A stretch of DNA of 64,000 nucleotides from an uncultured Corynebacterium sp. (GTDB taxonomy: Bacteria > Actinomycetota > Actinomycetes > Mycobacteriales > Mycobacteriaceae): assembly GCA_943914355.1 (NCBI GenBank), contig CALUBS010000004.1:43353-107352 (forward strand). The letters are read 5' to 3'. Each line of letters opens with the position of its first letter. The stretch's first letter is position 1. Both the position numbers and the translations under genes were made by a program. This document shows, one piece after another, positions 1-9,665 of the stretch. The notes under the pieces were generated by a model, which saw nothing but the letters and a program-made list of their open reading frames with translations, ran no database searches and was not told the origin of the DNA.

Positions 1-473
1 GCGCGATAGTCGGCCGCGGTGGTCCCGCCGGTGGTTTCTAGCAGTTGGCGCTGAGATTGCTCGAGCAGCGTGGCGCCTAGGACGAGGTGAACTGCAGAAA
101 GGGCAGCGGCCTTGCGAGCAGTATCATCGAAATCGGGGCAGGTGGCGGAGCTAAACTGCGCGACGAGGTGATCCCATGCCGGGGAATCAGGCTGGGAGAG
201 CCCAGCTATGGCAACCTCCGCTCCATCGCGGCGGGCCAGGAGCAATTCGCGCAGGTGCAGGCTAATCTCTTCCAGCGTGGAGCCGGCGACGGGGGCGATA
301 GTATCTTCGGCAAGAGCGGCAATGAGCGCCTGCTTATTGGCGATATGCCAATACAATGCGCCTGGAGCAACGCCGAGGGAGGAAGCGACGCGGCGCATGG
401 TGACATCGGCAAGCCCATAAGTATTCAATAGGGTCGTGGCGGCCTCGATGATGCTCTCGCGATGTAGTTGCAC
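1..473 (-). CDS. TetR/AcrR-family transcriptional regulator, partial (C-terminus beyond window)
   Basis: Read on the minus strand from a GTG at 471-473, the frame stays open to base 1, giving 157 codons without a stop. The N-terminal part is a typical TetR DNA-binding domain: helix-turn-helix VTMRRVASSLGVAPGALYWH followed by IANKQALIAAL at about residues 25-55. The rest is alpha-helical ligand-domain sequence. GTG was chosen because no ATG, GTG or TTG lies between it and the upstream in-frame stop; the first downstream ATG falls inside the HTH. No clear ribosome-binding site precedes it. It diverges from the lipoprotein gene starting at 635, so the shared 161-bp gap may hold its operator. Family is certain; ligand and targets cannot be told. 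Confidence 0.85.
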   Translation of the reverse strand, partial: MQLHRESIIEAATTLLNTYGLADVTMRRVASSLGVAPGALYWHIANKQALIAALAEDTIAPVAGSTLEEISLHLRELLLARRDGAEVAIAGLSQPDSPAWDHLVAQFSSATCPDFDDTARKAAALSAVHLVLGATLLEQSQRQLLETTGGTTAADYR

Positions 474-544
474 AGTGGAAATTGTACGTGTTTCAGCGCG
501 GCAAGGAATAGCTCACAGGTACTTTTAAGACTGCAATAATGTCT

Positions 545-568
545 CTTGCAAACTTGCATTGTTAGGAT
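545..568 (+). promoter_or_regulatory. Candidate promoter and direct repeat between TetR gene and lipoprotein gene
   Basis: CTTGCA occurs twice as a direct repeat (545-550 and 553-558), closely followed by a -10-like TAGGAT at 563-568 on the plus strand. The site lies about 65 nt before the lipoprotein start. I see no good -35 at normal spacing. A regulator site here is inference only. Confidence 0.3.
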
Positions 569-634
569 TGCGGGGACAACAGAACCCGTCGTGAGGCGGC
601 TTCGCATTCGAAAGATTGATTCAGGAGCTCTCCC

Positions 635-1396
635 TTGTCCTTTTTGACCCCTGCAAAGAAGTCCCTTTTCGCGGTCGCTATGGTTGCCCCGCTTGCCTTA
701 GCTGCATGTAGCTCGGACGATGAGGACGATTCGACGAAGACCACGTCGTCTTCGCCTGCTACCACGTCCTCTGAGACCTCCGCGAAGGAATCGGCGAAAA
801 AGTCTGAGGACAAAGACGCCGATAAGGACAAGAAGGAAGAAAAGGACAAGAAAAAGGCCGCCGAGGACCCTAAGGAGAAGGGTGAAGAAGGCGGCAATGC
901 GGGCGCCAACGCAAACCCCATTGAGAGTGGGGACGATCCCTTCGCCAACGCCCAGGACATCAAGCCCATTGAAGGTGGGCACGAAGCAAGCGATGGCGAT
1001 AAGCAGGCCATTGAGCAGTTGGTGCGCGGACAGCATGAGATTGACAATGTCAAGGACTACTTTGGCTACATGCCAGCACATGCCTGCAAGGCCGTGCGCG
1101 AAGGCGAGTCCGGGAATTTTCAGCAGTACCTCAACTACGTCGATAGCCTGCCCAACCAGTCCTTTGCGGAATACGCAAACTCCATGCGCCAGCAAAGCCA
1201 GGGCAATGCCAAGATTAACGAGTTCGCCAACCAGCTAGAGGCCATCCCTACCTCCACCAAGCTGGAATCGATCAATGACGTTGTGGTCAATGGCGATGAT
1301 GCCTCCGCTACCGTGAGCGTGTCGAACCCGGAAGGTACCGATACCTCCACCGTTCGTTTCCGCCGCGAGGACGGTAACTGGACCTTCTGTAACTAA
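635..1396 (+). CDS. Secreted lipoprotein with charged linker
   Basis: 253 residues starting at TTG 635, with CAGGAG at 622-627 as ribosome-binding site. Residues 1-24 form a lipoprotein signal peptide (KK near the N-terminus, hydrophobic core) ending in the lipobox LAAC with the acylated Cys at 25. Residues 26 to about 100 are a low-complexity Asp/Glu/Lys/Ser linker, probably spanning the cell-wall layer. The last 130 residues form a compact domain ending in an NWTFC-type beta strand; the pattern (helices, then antiparallel strands with VSVSNPEGT and VRFRREDGNW) resembles small NTF2-like lipoprotein domains, but I am not sure of the family. The next gene starts one base after the stop, so they are probably co-transcribed. 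Confidence 0.8.
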   Translation: MSFLTPAKKSLFAVAMVAPLALAACSSDDEDDSTKTTSSSPATTSSETSAKESAKKSEDKDADKDKKEEKDKKKAAEDPKEKGEEGGNAGANANPIESGDDPFANAQDIKPIEGGHEASDGDKQAIEQLVRGQHEIDNVKDYFGYMPAHACKAVREGESGNFQQYLNYVDSLPNQSFAEYANSMRQQSQGNAKINEFANQLEAIPTSTKLESINDVVVNGDDASATVSVSNPEGTDTSTVRFRREDGNWTFCN

Positions 1397-1397
1397 A

Positions 1398-1946
1398 TTG
1401 TCTTTCCGCCAAGCTCGCTTGCCCCGCACTCTCGGTTTCGGTGCGGGGCTCCTGGCGTGTTCCCTGTTCGTTTTCGGCATCTGTGGCGCGCTTTGGGGGT
1501 TTATGCGACCTACGATGACCGGGCATGCTGTTGACGGTGGCGGCTACGCCATTGAAGCGGTGGGCAACGCACAATTCGTCGCGTTTATGACCTTTGCACT
1601 CGTCACGGGTTTCTTGGGGCTGTGCCTCGGACTGGCTGCATTTTCCCAGCGCCGCGGGCGCGGTCTCTCGATGATGCTGTGGGTAGGGCTATGCGCGCTT
1701 ACCGGTGCGGCTTCCTTCTACGTCTTTGGTGGCATCACCGCAACGCACCCGCCGGAGAACCCAGGGGACGTCGTGGAATTTGCGCCGAATTTTTCGCCAG
1801 CCGTGGCCTGGGCTGTAGCCCCATTTTTGGCCATGTTTTCCTACTGGTGTACCGCGTTTATTAGCTCCGACGCGGACTGGGAAACTGCCGGCAATGAGTC
1901 CGCTCAAGAGGCCAGTGCGCAACGTGAAGTAGTTACGCCCACTTAA
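1398..1946 (+). CDS. Small integral membrane protein, unknown function
   Basis: 182 residues from TTG 1398, immediately behind the lipoprotein stop codon, so translation is probably coupled. Four membrane segments are visible: about residues 11-35 (GFGAGLLACSLFVFGICGAL), 57-80, 90-111 and 132-152. The loop after TM1 and the loop before TM4 lie on the same side, and the C-terminus is a polar tail. The four-TM layout recalls small actinobacterial membrane proteins of the DUF2567 kind, but no diagnostic motif is visible, so the family is unassigned. Its 3' end overlaps the convergent YbjN-like gene by 14 bp. Confidence 0.7.
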   Translation: MSFRQARLPRTLGFGAGLLACSLFVFGICGALWGFMRPTMTGHAVDGGGYAIEAVGNAQFVAFMTFALVTGFLGLCLGLAAFSQRRGRGLSMMLWVGLCALTGAASFYVFGGITATHPPENPGDVVEFAPNFSPAVAWAVAPFLAMFSYWCTAFISSDADWETAGNESAQEASAQREVVTPT

Positions 1947-2832
1947 CCGGGGAGCTGCCACAGAATTCTCGCGCGATGTCATCGATTGCGTGCAGGATGG
2001 CATCGAGGCTGTGGCTTAAAACCCGCAGCAGTTGGCCTTGGTTAAGGCCCGCCCCGGTCAGGGTCGGCACATCGACATGGATATGGAGGCCGTCGTCGGT
2101 GGAGCGGCAGTAGGCCGTGGCGCTGTGGTTCGCTCGGTTCCAGTCATTGCAGATCAAAAACAAACGGGTGAAATCGTCCTCATCCGCATTCAGATCCCAC
2201 CGGCCCGTGATGATAAGGCTTGGCCCAGAGTCGAGGGTAAAGGTGCAAGCGATGGAATTGACTAGGGCAAATAGGCAGATTTCCCCATCGCTATGGAAGC
2301 GGTCGATGCCTATTTGCGGCAGAGCGGCGGCGAGGAGATCCAGGGTGAACGCGGGCGGTGTAGCGGCATCGTCTGGAGCGAGCACAAGTTCTGGTTCTTG
2401 GGCCAGGGTGGGAAACTCGCGCGTCGCCACGCTGATGAGTACCTCTGCGCCGTTGAGTGCGGCGGGCACAAAAGCGGCCAATTGATCGTGCATTGGTGCA
2501 GTTCCAGTACTGAAGTGGCTCTGCCCACTCAGCACTAGCAAACCTGCCTCGTCATAGTCCAGCACGGCGGTGGGGTAGAGGCAATCGGCATTCCACGCGG
2601 TGATAAATCGGGACAGCGCGGCGGCCTCGCCCAAGTCAACCGCGCCGCGCAGAGTGGTGTGCAGGTGGACAACCACATCGTCGGCCTGCGATACAAATAC
2701 CAGAGTGGACCCCTCCTGCCCATGGGAAATGACGAGTTCCCCAGTAGGTAGCGCCCAATAGGAATAATCAAGCTCGCGGACGATGGCGCGCAGGTGCCGC
2801 TCAAGACTGGTGGATTCAAATTCGATCATCAT
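1933..2832 (-). CDS. YbjN-domain protein (two tandem copies)
   Basis: About 299 residues. Two similar alpha/beta modules are seen, residues roughly 1-135 and 150-299, each with the YbjN/type III secretion chaperone-like pattern: a helix, strands (ALPTGELVISHGQEGSTLVFV and SDGEICLFALVNSIACTF), then a helix with N-W or W-N near the end (ITAWNADCLYPTA; LICNDWNRANHSATAY). YbjN-domain proteins are common next to housekeeping genes in actinobacteria and are thought to act as adaptor or chaperone-like proteins; the exact role is unknown. Possible starts are GTG 2841, ATG 2832 and ATG 2829; the GAAGGCGAG sequence upstream is best spaced for 2832. It diverges from hisD and converges on the small membrane protein. 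Confidence 0.8.
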   Translation of the reverse strand: MMIEFESTSLERHLRAIVRELDYSYWALPTGELVISHGQEGSTLVFVSQADDVVVHLHTTLRGAVDLGEAAALSRFITAWNADCLYPTAVLDYDEAGLLVLSGQSHFSTGTAPMHDQLAAFVPAALNGAEVLISVATREFPTLAQEPELVLAPDDAATPPAFTLDLLAAALPQIGIDRFHSDGEICLFALVNSIACTFTLDSGPSLIITGRWDLNADEDDFTRLFLICNDWNRANHSATAYCRSTDDGLHIHVDVPTLTGAGLNQGQLLRVLSHSLDAILHAIDDIAREFCGSSPVKWA

Positions 2833-2909
2833 GCACCGCACACTCGCCTTCGCTGGAAGTTGATTTGAGTCTATCGCTCAAGAGGGTGTCCCCGCGGCGC
2901 TTTGGGCGA

Positions 2910-2915
2910 TAGTAT
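2910..2915 (+). promoter_or_regulatory. Candidate -10 element of the histidine operon
   Basis: TAGTAT (overlapping TATATT at 2913-2918) sits about 55 nt before the hisD ATG and would give a leader of about 45-50 nt. No convincing -35. There is no room for, and no sign of, a T-box-type riboswitch in this 137-bp gap. Confidence 0.4.
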
Positions 2916-2969
2916 ATTGGTTTGTCTACAGATATAGCCCACGGTGATCAACCAGAAAGTGAGCCAGGA

Positions 2970-4280
2970 ATGCTTCGAACCATCGATCTCCGCGGTCAAC
3001 AGCTCCGCCCCGCCACGCTGCGCCGCGTCCTTCCGCGCGGTGGCACCGATGTCAATTCCGTTATGGGCACCGTCGTGCCGATGGTGAATAAGGTGCGCGA
3101 CGAAGGCGTTCAAGCGGCGTTGGATTATGGGGAGCAATTCGATGGGGTGCGCCCGTCGTCCCTGCGCGTGCCCCAGGCGGAACTGGAGCGGGCCGCCGAA
3201 GAACTTGATCCCCAGGTGCGCTCGGCCATCGAGGCCTCCATTGCTCGAGTGCGCTGCGTGCATGCTGACCAAAAGCCGGATCCGCACACGACGCAGCTGG
3301 CACCCGGCGCCACCGTGACCGAGGTTTTCCGCCCCATCGAGCGCGTTGGCCTCTATGTTCCCGGCGGCAAGGCGGTCTACCCGTCTTCAGTCATCATGAA
3401 TACCGTGCCAGCGCAAGAGGCCGGTGCCTCCAGCTTGGTGGTCGCCTCCCCGCCGCAAAAAGATCACGGAGGATTGCCACACCCTACGGTCTTGGCCACG
3501 TGCCACATGCTGGGCGTGGAGGAAGTTTGGGCCGTTGGTGGCGGCCAGGCGGTAGCGCTTTTGGCCTACGGCGATGCGGACGAAGACGTAGAGCCCGTGG
3601 ACATGATTACCGGGCCGGGCAATATCTTTGTCGCGGCGGCGAAAAGGGCGGTGCGCGGGGTGGTCGGCACCGATGCGGAGGCCGGCCCGACCGAAATCGC
3701 CATCTTGGCGGATGAGACCGCGAACCCTGTCTACGTTGCCTATGATCTCATCTCTCAGGCGGAGCATGATCCGATGGCGGCAAGCGTGTTAATTACGGCA
3801 TCGGAAAGCGTGGCCCAGCAGGTAAATCAGGAGGTTGAGCGCCGCTATACGGCGACGGAGAACTCCGCCCGCGCCGCCGAGGCTTTAACCGGTGAGCAAT
3901 CCGGCATCGTGCTGGTGGATTCCGTGGACGCGGGCATCGCGGTGGCGAATGCTTATGCCGCCGAGCACCTAGAAATCCACACAGCGGAGCCGCACGCCGT
4001 GGCAGAGCGCATCAACCATGCCGGCGCCATCTTCGTCGGGGCGTATTCCCCGGTGCCTTTAGGGGACTATTCGGCCGGTTCCAACCACGTGCTGCCTACC
4101 TCGGGCACGGCGCGGTTTTCGGCTGGGCTTTCTACCCACACCTTCCTCCGGCCGGTCAATCTCATCGATTATGACCGCGGCGCCCTGGAAGAAATCGCCC
4201 CCAACGTCATTGCCTTTGCCAACGCCGAGCGCCTTCCCGCCCACGGGGAGGCCATTCGAGCCCGATTCGAGGAGAAATAA
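2970..4280 (+). CDS. hisD: Histidinol dehydrogenase
   Basis: 436 residues, NAD-dependent Zn enzyme oxidising L-histidinol in two steps to L-histidine, the last steps of histidine synthesis. The family's zinc-ligand pair appears as Q263 and H266 (SQAEHDP) and the catalytic Glu-His pair as E332-H333 (AEHLEIHT); the glycine-rich [16 protein letters not shown] region is also intact. An in-frame TTG at 2922 would add 16 residues, but ATG 2970 is preceded by CCAGGA and gives the usual family length. It is the first gene of a long operon; hisC starts on the next base after the stop. Confidence 0.97.
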   Translation: MLRTIDLRGQQLRPATLRRVLPRGGTDVNSVMGTVVPMVNKVRDEGVQAALDYGEQFDGVRPSSLRVPQAELERAAEELDPQVRSAIEASIARVRCVHADQKPDPHTTQLAPGATVTEVFRPIERVGLYVPGGKAVYPSSVIMNTVPAQEAGASSLVVASPPQKDHGGLPHPTVLATCHMLGVEEVWAVGGGQAVALLAYGDADEDVEPVDMITGPGNIFVAAAKRAVRGVVGTDAEAGPTEIAILADETANPVYVAYDLISQAEHDPMAASVLITASESVAQQVNQEVERRYTATENSARAAEALTGEQSGIVLVDSVDAGIAVANAYAAEHLEIHTAEPHAVAERINHAGAIFVGAYSPVPLGDYSAGSNHVLPTSGTARFSAGLSTHTFLRPVNLIDYDRGALEEIAPNVIAFANAERLPAHGEAIRARFEEK

Positions 4281-5393
<1,113 letters not shown>

Positions 5394-5396
5394 GAT

Positions 5397-5999
5397 ATGA
5401 CAAACCGTGTGGGGCGTGCCCAAAGAGCAACATCGGAATCGGATATCACCGTTTCCATCGACCTAGACGGCACCGGGAAAAGCGATATTTCCACTGGGCT
5501 GCCGTTCTTTGACCATATGCTTACCGCATTTGCCACACACGGTCTATTTGACCTGCAGGTAAAGGCCACCGGTGATGTGGAGGTTGACGCCCATCACACC
5601 GTGGAAGATACCGCCATCGTGCTAGGCCAGGCCCTGCGGGAAGCCGTGGGGGACAAGGCCGGGATTCGCCGCTTCGGCTCCCAATTACTACCCATGGATG
5701 AAGCGCTGGTAGAAGCGGTAGTGGACTTTTCGGGCCGTGCATACTTCGTGATGAATGGCGAGCCGGAACACCTGCAGTGGCAGATCATCGGCGGGCACTA
5801 TGCCACGGTGATTAACCGCCACTTCTTCGAATCCCTGGCCACGCACGCAGCCATTACCCTGCACGTCAACGTGCGCTACGGTCGCGATCCGCACCACGTG
5901 ACCGAGGCGGAATACAAGGCTGTAGCCCGCGCGCTGCGCGCTGCCGTGGACCAAGATCCGCGCCAGACTGGCATCCCTTCGACGAAGGGAGCCCTGTAG
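5397..5999 (+). CDS. hisB: Imidazoleglycerol-phosphate dehydratase
   Basis: 200 residues, monofunctional dehydratase (no fused phosphatase, as usual in actinobacteria). It dehydrates imidazole glycerol phosphate to imidazole acetol phosphate. The two metal-binding His clusters are present: HHTVEDTAI in the first half and [10 protein letters not shown] in the second, each the core of one of the duplicated half-domains. GLPFFDHML is also conserved. AAGGAG ahead of ATG 5397 fits. It lies three bases behind hisC. Confidence 0.97.
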   Translation: MTNRVGRAQRATSESDITVSIDLDGTGKSDISTGLPFFDHMLTAFATHGLFDLQVKATGDVEVDAHHTVEDTAIVLGQALREAVGDKAGIRRFGSQLLPMDEALVEAVVDFSGRAYFVMNGEPEHLQWQIIGGHYATVINRHFFESLATHAAITLHVNVRYGRDPHHVTEAEYKAVARALRAAVDQDPRQTGIPSTKGAL

Positions 6000-6002
6000 C
6001 CC

Positions 6003-6170
6003 GTGCAGTTTATGATCCTCATCCTGTTTTTGGTGGCAGGCCTCTTGGTAGGAGGGGCTTGGTCCGCGTATCAGCAGGACTCGAAGTTTTTTACGGTCGT
6101 CGCCGCGCTTTTAGCCGTTATTACCGTGGCCGCGGCCATCGCCTGGATGGTTGGAGGCTTTAGTAAATGA
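6003..6170 (+). CDS. 55-residue membrane protein embedded in the his operon
   Basis: GTG 6003 to TGA 6170 encodes MQFMILILFLVAGLLVGGAW and so on: 55 residues with two hydrophobic segments (about 3-20 and 30-50) joined by a short polar loop containing QQDSK. It begins three bases after the hisB stop, and its TGA overlaps the ATG of the following transporter (ATGA), so it is probably translated and coupled. In Corynebacterium glutamicum two non-his reading frames, a small one and a transporter, sit at exactly this place in the his operon. Role unknown; it may be a partner of the transporter. Confidence 0.8.
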   Translation: MQFMILILFLVAGLLVGGAWSAYQQDSKFFTVVAALLAVITVAAAIAWMVGGFSK

Positions 6171-7417
6171 GCGAGTCCCAAGAGACCAATATTTGGAAGG
6201 TGCCCGGCTATACGCCGACGATGGTAGCCATCGCAGCCGCCTTTGGCGCCTGGTCCATCCTGCTTCCCGTGGTGCCGCTGGCCGTCATTGATTCTGGCGG
6301 TTCCGCGACCTTGGCGGGTGGATCCACCGGTATCTTTATGGCTTTTACCGTAGCCACGCAGATCATGTCCCCGTGGCTTTTGCGCCGCTGGGGTTACCGG
6401 CGCGTGATGGCGCTATCCGCCTTTACCCTAGGCGTCCCGGCCTTTGGCCACCTGCTGGGCACCGACGCCTGGATCGTCTTGCTATTTTCCGCCATGCGCG
6501 GGGTGGGCTTCGGTGCCCTCACCGTGTCCGAATCCGCGCTGATTGCAGAGCTCTCCCCGGTGCGTCTGCTGGGCAAGGCCACCGGCATGATTGGTGTATT
6601 TACAGGCTTGGGGCAGATGATCTTCTTGCCGCTCGGTTTGTTCATGGCGGATTCGCTAGGGTACGCCTCTACCTATATCACCGCCGGTCTCATCGGCTTC
6701 TTGGGCTTTGCTATGTGCCTGCGCATTCCCAAGATCAAGGTCACCTTGGCCGAGGATAATGACGAGGAAGTCAATATCATCCGCGTTCCCACCTGGAAGC
6801 TGGTATTGGTCCCGGCCCTGGCCTTGACCACTTTCTCCATGAGCTACGGCGCCATTTCCTCTTTCTTGTCCCCCGCAATGCAGGAGCTCGATGCCGCAAA
6901 GGGCGCCAGCCTAGCCGGTGTCATGCTTTCCATCGTGGGCGGCGCGGCGATGATCTTCCGGTATTTCGCCGGCGTGGTCGCAGACCGCACGGGGGCCCCA
7001 GGTAGCTTGTACATTCCAAGCCAGATCATGGCGATCATCGGCGTCGGGACGATTTCCCTGACCCTGTTTATGGAAAGCTCCATCTGGTGGCTGGTGCTCG
7101 GCGCCGTTCTTTTTGGTGGCGCATTCGGTATCGCGCAAAACGAGGCCTTGCTATCCATGTTTGACCGGCTGCCCCGCGAGCGGGTTTCAGAGGCTTCGGC
7201 CATTTGGAATATTTTCTACGATAGTGGCACCGGCTTGGGTTCGACCCTGCTCGGTGCCATGGTGGCAGGCTACGGATACGACGGTGCTTTCGGAGCGGGG
7301 GTTGCGATCCTCATCGCCGGGTTGCTCTTGACCACGGCGGACTTCATCCTGGGCCGGACTCGCATCAGCGATACCAACGATATCCGCACCCGGTTGCGTC
7401 GAATGCGTAAGGTATAG
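6167..7417 (+). CDS. Major facilitator superfamily transporter in the his operon
   Basis: 416 residues with 12 predicted membrane helices in two halves and a central charged loop (PKIKVTLAEDNDEEVNIIRVP, around residue 190-210). A motif A-like RRWGYRRVMALS follows TM2 and a related FGGAFGIAQNEALLSMFDRLPRERVSEAS lies in the second half. The substrate cannot be read from the sequence. It overlaps the 55-residue membrane gene by 4 bp and precedes hisH by 3 bp, so it is expressed with histidine synthesis; export of histidine or an intermediate is a reasonable but unproven guess. Confidence 0.85.
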   Translation: MSESQETNIWKVPGYTPTMVAIAAAFGAWSILLPVVPLAVIDSGGSATLAGGSTGIFMAFTVATQIMSPWLLRRWGYRRVMALSAFTLGVPAFGHLLGTDAWIVLLFSAMRGVGFGALTVSESALIAELSPVRLLGKATGMIGVFTGLGQMIFLPLGLFMADSLGYASTYITAGLIGFLGFAMCLRIPKIKVTLAEDNDEEVNIIRVPTWKLVLVPALALTTFSMSYGAISSFLSPAMQELDAAKGASLAGVMLSIVGGAAMIFRYFAGVVADRTGAPGSLYIPSQIMAIIGVGTISLTLFMESSIWWLVLGAVLFGGAFGIAQNEALLSMFDRLPRERVSEASAIWNIFYDSGTGLGSTLLGAMVAGYGYDGAFGAGVAILIAGLLLTTADFILGRTRISDTNDIRTRLRRMRKV

Positions 7418-7420
7418 CCC

Positions 7421-8053
7421 ATGACAAAATCAGTGGTGTTATTGGACTACGGCGCGGGCAATATTCGCTCCGCCCAGCGTGCCCTCGAGCGCGTCGGGGC
7501 GGAGGTAACCGTCACGGCGGATCCTTATCAGGCCCTTGAGGCGGATGGTCTGCTGGTTCCCGGCGTGGGCGCGTTCGATGCCTGCATGAAAGGGCTTAGG
7601 GCAGTGAATGGGCCAAGGGTCATCGGCCAGCGCCTAGCAGGGGAGCGGCCGGTCATGGGCATTTGTGTGGGCATGCAGGTGCTTTTCGATGCCGGCGTCG
7701 AGCACGGCATCCACTCCACAGGCTGCGGCGAATGGCCAGGGACGGTCGAGCGCCTGCAGTCCGACGTTTTGCCGCATATGGGCTGGAATACCGTCGAGAT
7801 GCCGGATGACAGCGCTATGTTTGCTGGACTTAATGCCGACGAGCGATTTTATTTCGTGCATACCTACGGCGTTCGCCGCTGGGAATTAGAAACCGTCATT
7901 ACCCGCCCGCCGCTGGTGAGCTGGTCCACGCACGCCGGGGATTCTTTCGTGGCGGCGGTGGAAAATGGCGCTCTCTGGGCTACGCAATTCCACCCCGAAA
8001 AATCCGGAGATGCGGGCGCGCAGCTATTGGAAAACTGGATGCAGACTCTCTAG
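7421..8053 (+). CDS. hisH: Imidazole glycerol phosphate synthase, glutaminase subunit
   Basis: 210 residues, class I glutamine amidotransferase. It supplies ammonia to HisF through a tunnel between the subunits. The catalytic triad is complete: nucleophile C82 in GICVGMQ, and H191 with E193 in QFHPEKSG. The oxyanion-loop sequence [12 protein letters not shown] is present. Start ATG 7421 follows the transporter by three bases. Its partner hisF lies 1.6 kb downstream, after hisA and impA. Confidence 0.96.
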   Translation: MTKSVVLLDYGAGNIRSAQRALERVGAEVTVTADPYQALEADGLLVPGVGAFDACMKGLRAVNGPRVIGQRLAGERPVMGICVGMQVLFDAGVEHGIHSTGCGEWPGTVERLQSDVLPHMGWNTVEMPDDSAMFAGLNADERFYFVHTYGVRRWELETVITRPPLVSWSTHAGDSFVAAVENGALWATQFHPEKSGDAGAQLLENWMQTL

Positions 8054-8066
8054 GTAGGATGAAACC

Positions 8067-8855
8067 ATGACTTTTACGCTTTTGCCCGCAGTCGATGTCG
8101 CCGGCGGAAAAGCCGTGCGCTTGGATCAGGGAGAAGCCGGCACCGAAAAGGTCTACGGCGCCCCGCGGGACGCCGCACTCGAGTGGCAGCGCCAAGGCGC
8201 CCAGTGGCTGCACTTTGTTGACCTCGATGCTGCCTTTAATCGCGGTTCCAACCACGAGCAGATGGCGGGGATTACCCAAGAACTCGGCATTAATGTCGAG
8301 CTAACCGGCGGCATCCGCGATGATGCCGGGGTAGAGCGTGCGCTGGCCACTGGCGCGAACCGCATCAATATTGGCACCGCCGCCTTAGAAAACCCAGAGT
8401 GGATAGAAAAGATCCTTGGTAAGTATGGCGAGAAAGTTGCCGTGGACTTGGCGGTGCGCTTAGAAGATGGCGAGTGGCGCACAAAGGGCAATGGCTGGGT
8501 CTCCGATGGCGGGGATCTTTGGGAGGTACTCGAGCGCCTCGATGCCGCTGGGTGTCAACGCTTTGTGGTTACGGACGTGTCCAAGGACGGGACGCTGACT
8601 GGGCCCAATGTGGAATTACTGCGCGAGGTAGCTATGGCAACCGATGCCAAGGTGACCGCCTCCGGCGGCATTTCCTCCCTGGCAGATCTTAGCGAGCTGG
8701 CCCGGTATGAAAATGAGGGCATCGATTCGGCCATCATTGGCAAGGCGTTATATGAGGGAAACTTCAGCCTGAATGAGGCGCTAGCGGCGGTGGCAGAGGT
8801 AGAGCCGCTTCCCGCAGAGGTGCCCATCGATCCTTATGACCCCGAGGAAGAGTAA
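8067..8855 (+). CDS. hisA: HisA/PriA-type phosphoribosyl isomerase
   Basis: 262 residues, TIM barrel converting ProFAR to PRFAR. The catalytic aspartates are D10 (LLPAVDVAGGKAVRL) and D170 (VVTDVSKDGTLTGPN); phosphate-binding loops ELTGGIRDD and TASGGISS are present. In most actinobacteria this protein is PriA, which also does the TrpF reaction; in corynebacteria, where trpF exists as a fused domain elsewhere, it has narrowed to HisA, so dual activity cannot be assumed. The last 15 residues (acidic, Pro-rich) extend beyond the usual family end. GTAGGATG precedes ATG 8067. Confidence 0.93.
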   Translation: MTFTLLPAVDVAGGKAVRLDQGEAGTEKVYGAPRDAALEWQRQGAQWLHFVDLDAAFNRGSNHEQMAGITQELGINVELTGGIRDDAGVERALATGANRINIGTAALENPEWIEKILGKYGEKVAVDLAVRLEDGEWRTKGNGWVSDGGDLWEVLERLDAAGCQRFVVTDVSKDGTLTGPNVELLREVAMATDAKVTASGGISSLADLSELARYENEGIDSAIIGKALYEGNFSLNEALAAVAEVEPLPAEVPIDPYDPEEE

Positions 8856-8858
8856 ACG

Positions 8859-9629
8859 ATGATGGATCCGCGCGAGTTGGTGGCCTTCGCGGAGGCGGCC
8901 GTTGACCAAGTCGAACCCATCTTTCGATCCGGCATCGGGGCGCCACCGGCTCACTTTAAGAGCCGGGGCGATTTCGCCACAGAGGTGGACTTGGCCATCG
9001 AAAAGCAGCTGCGCGAAATCTTGCAGCAGATGACCGGTATCCCGGTCTATGGGGAGGAATCCGGCGGAAGCATCCATGACACCGTGTGGGTGGTCGATCC
9101 AATCGATGGCACCGCAAATTATTCCGCGGGCAATCCCATGGCCGGCATCTTGGTTGCCTTAGTTCACGAAGGCCAGCCGGTTGCGGCCATCTCAGATTTT
9201 CCTCTTTTAGGCAGGCGCTTGGTTGCCAGCGATGGATCGCCGCTGCGCTCTGCGGGTGGACCATCCGGCGGATTCGGTGGAGGGGAGGAGTCCCCAGAAT
9301 TCGATGATGCCCGTGGGCACGTGGGGTGTTTTTCCAACCTGCCCACCGCGGCATTCCACGAGCTGCGCGAAACCGGCTTGCGCCCACGCATCACGGGCTC
9401 AGTGGGGCTAGATAATGCCTTCGTTGCCCAGGGAGTTTTTGACGGTGCCGTCAATTTCTCGCCACACCCGTGGGATAACGCGGCGGGAGCGCTCCTTATC
9501 AAGGTAGCCGGAGGCATCGTCACGGATCCGGAGGGCAATCCGTGGACCGTGAAGTCGCGGGGTATGGTCTCTGGTACCCCGCAGGTGCACGAGACAATCC
9601 TGGAAATCCTATCTCACCACACAAATTAA
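8859..9629 (+). CDS. impA: Inositol monophosphatase-family protein
   Basis: 256 residues. The metal-dependent phosphatase motifs are complete: YGEESGG (first metal-ligand Glu), WVVDPIDGTANY (second motif with Asp, Asp, Gly-Thr) and HPWDNAAGALLI (third motif Asp). The family hydrolyses inositol-1-phosphate and related sugar phosphates; some members are histidinol-phosphate phosphatases (HisN). In C. glutamicum a gene called impA occupies the same place while hisN is elsewhere, so I keep the cautious name. It starts three bases after hisA with GAGGAAGAG as ribosome-binding site. Confidence 0.9.
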   Translation: MMDPRELVAFAEAAVDQVEPIFRSGIGAPPAHFKSRGDFATEVDLAIEKQLREILQQMTGIPVYGEESGGSIHDTVWVVDPIDGTANYSAGNPMAGILVALVHEGQPVAAISDFPLLGRRLVASDGSPLRSAGGPSGGFGGGEESPEFDDARGHVGCFSNLPTAAFHELRETGLRPRITGSVGLDNAFVAQGVFDGAVNFSPHPWDNAAGALLIKVAGGIVTDPEGNPWTVKSRGMVSGTPQVHETILEILSHHTN

Positions 9630-9665
9630 TCCCACCCCACCGACCTGTGAAGGAGTAAGCCCCGC

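Noticed and set aside
2842-2969. T-box or histidine-rich leader peptide before hisD
   Set aside because: Only about 128 bp are available and no T-box core sequence (AGGGTGG) or His-codon run is seen.
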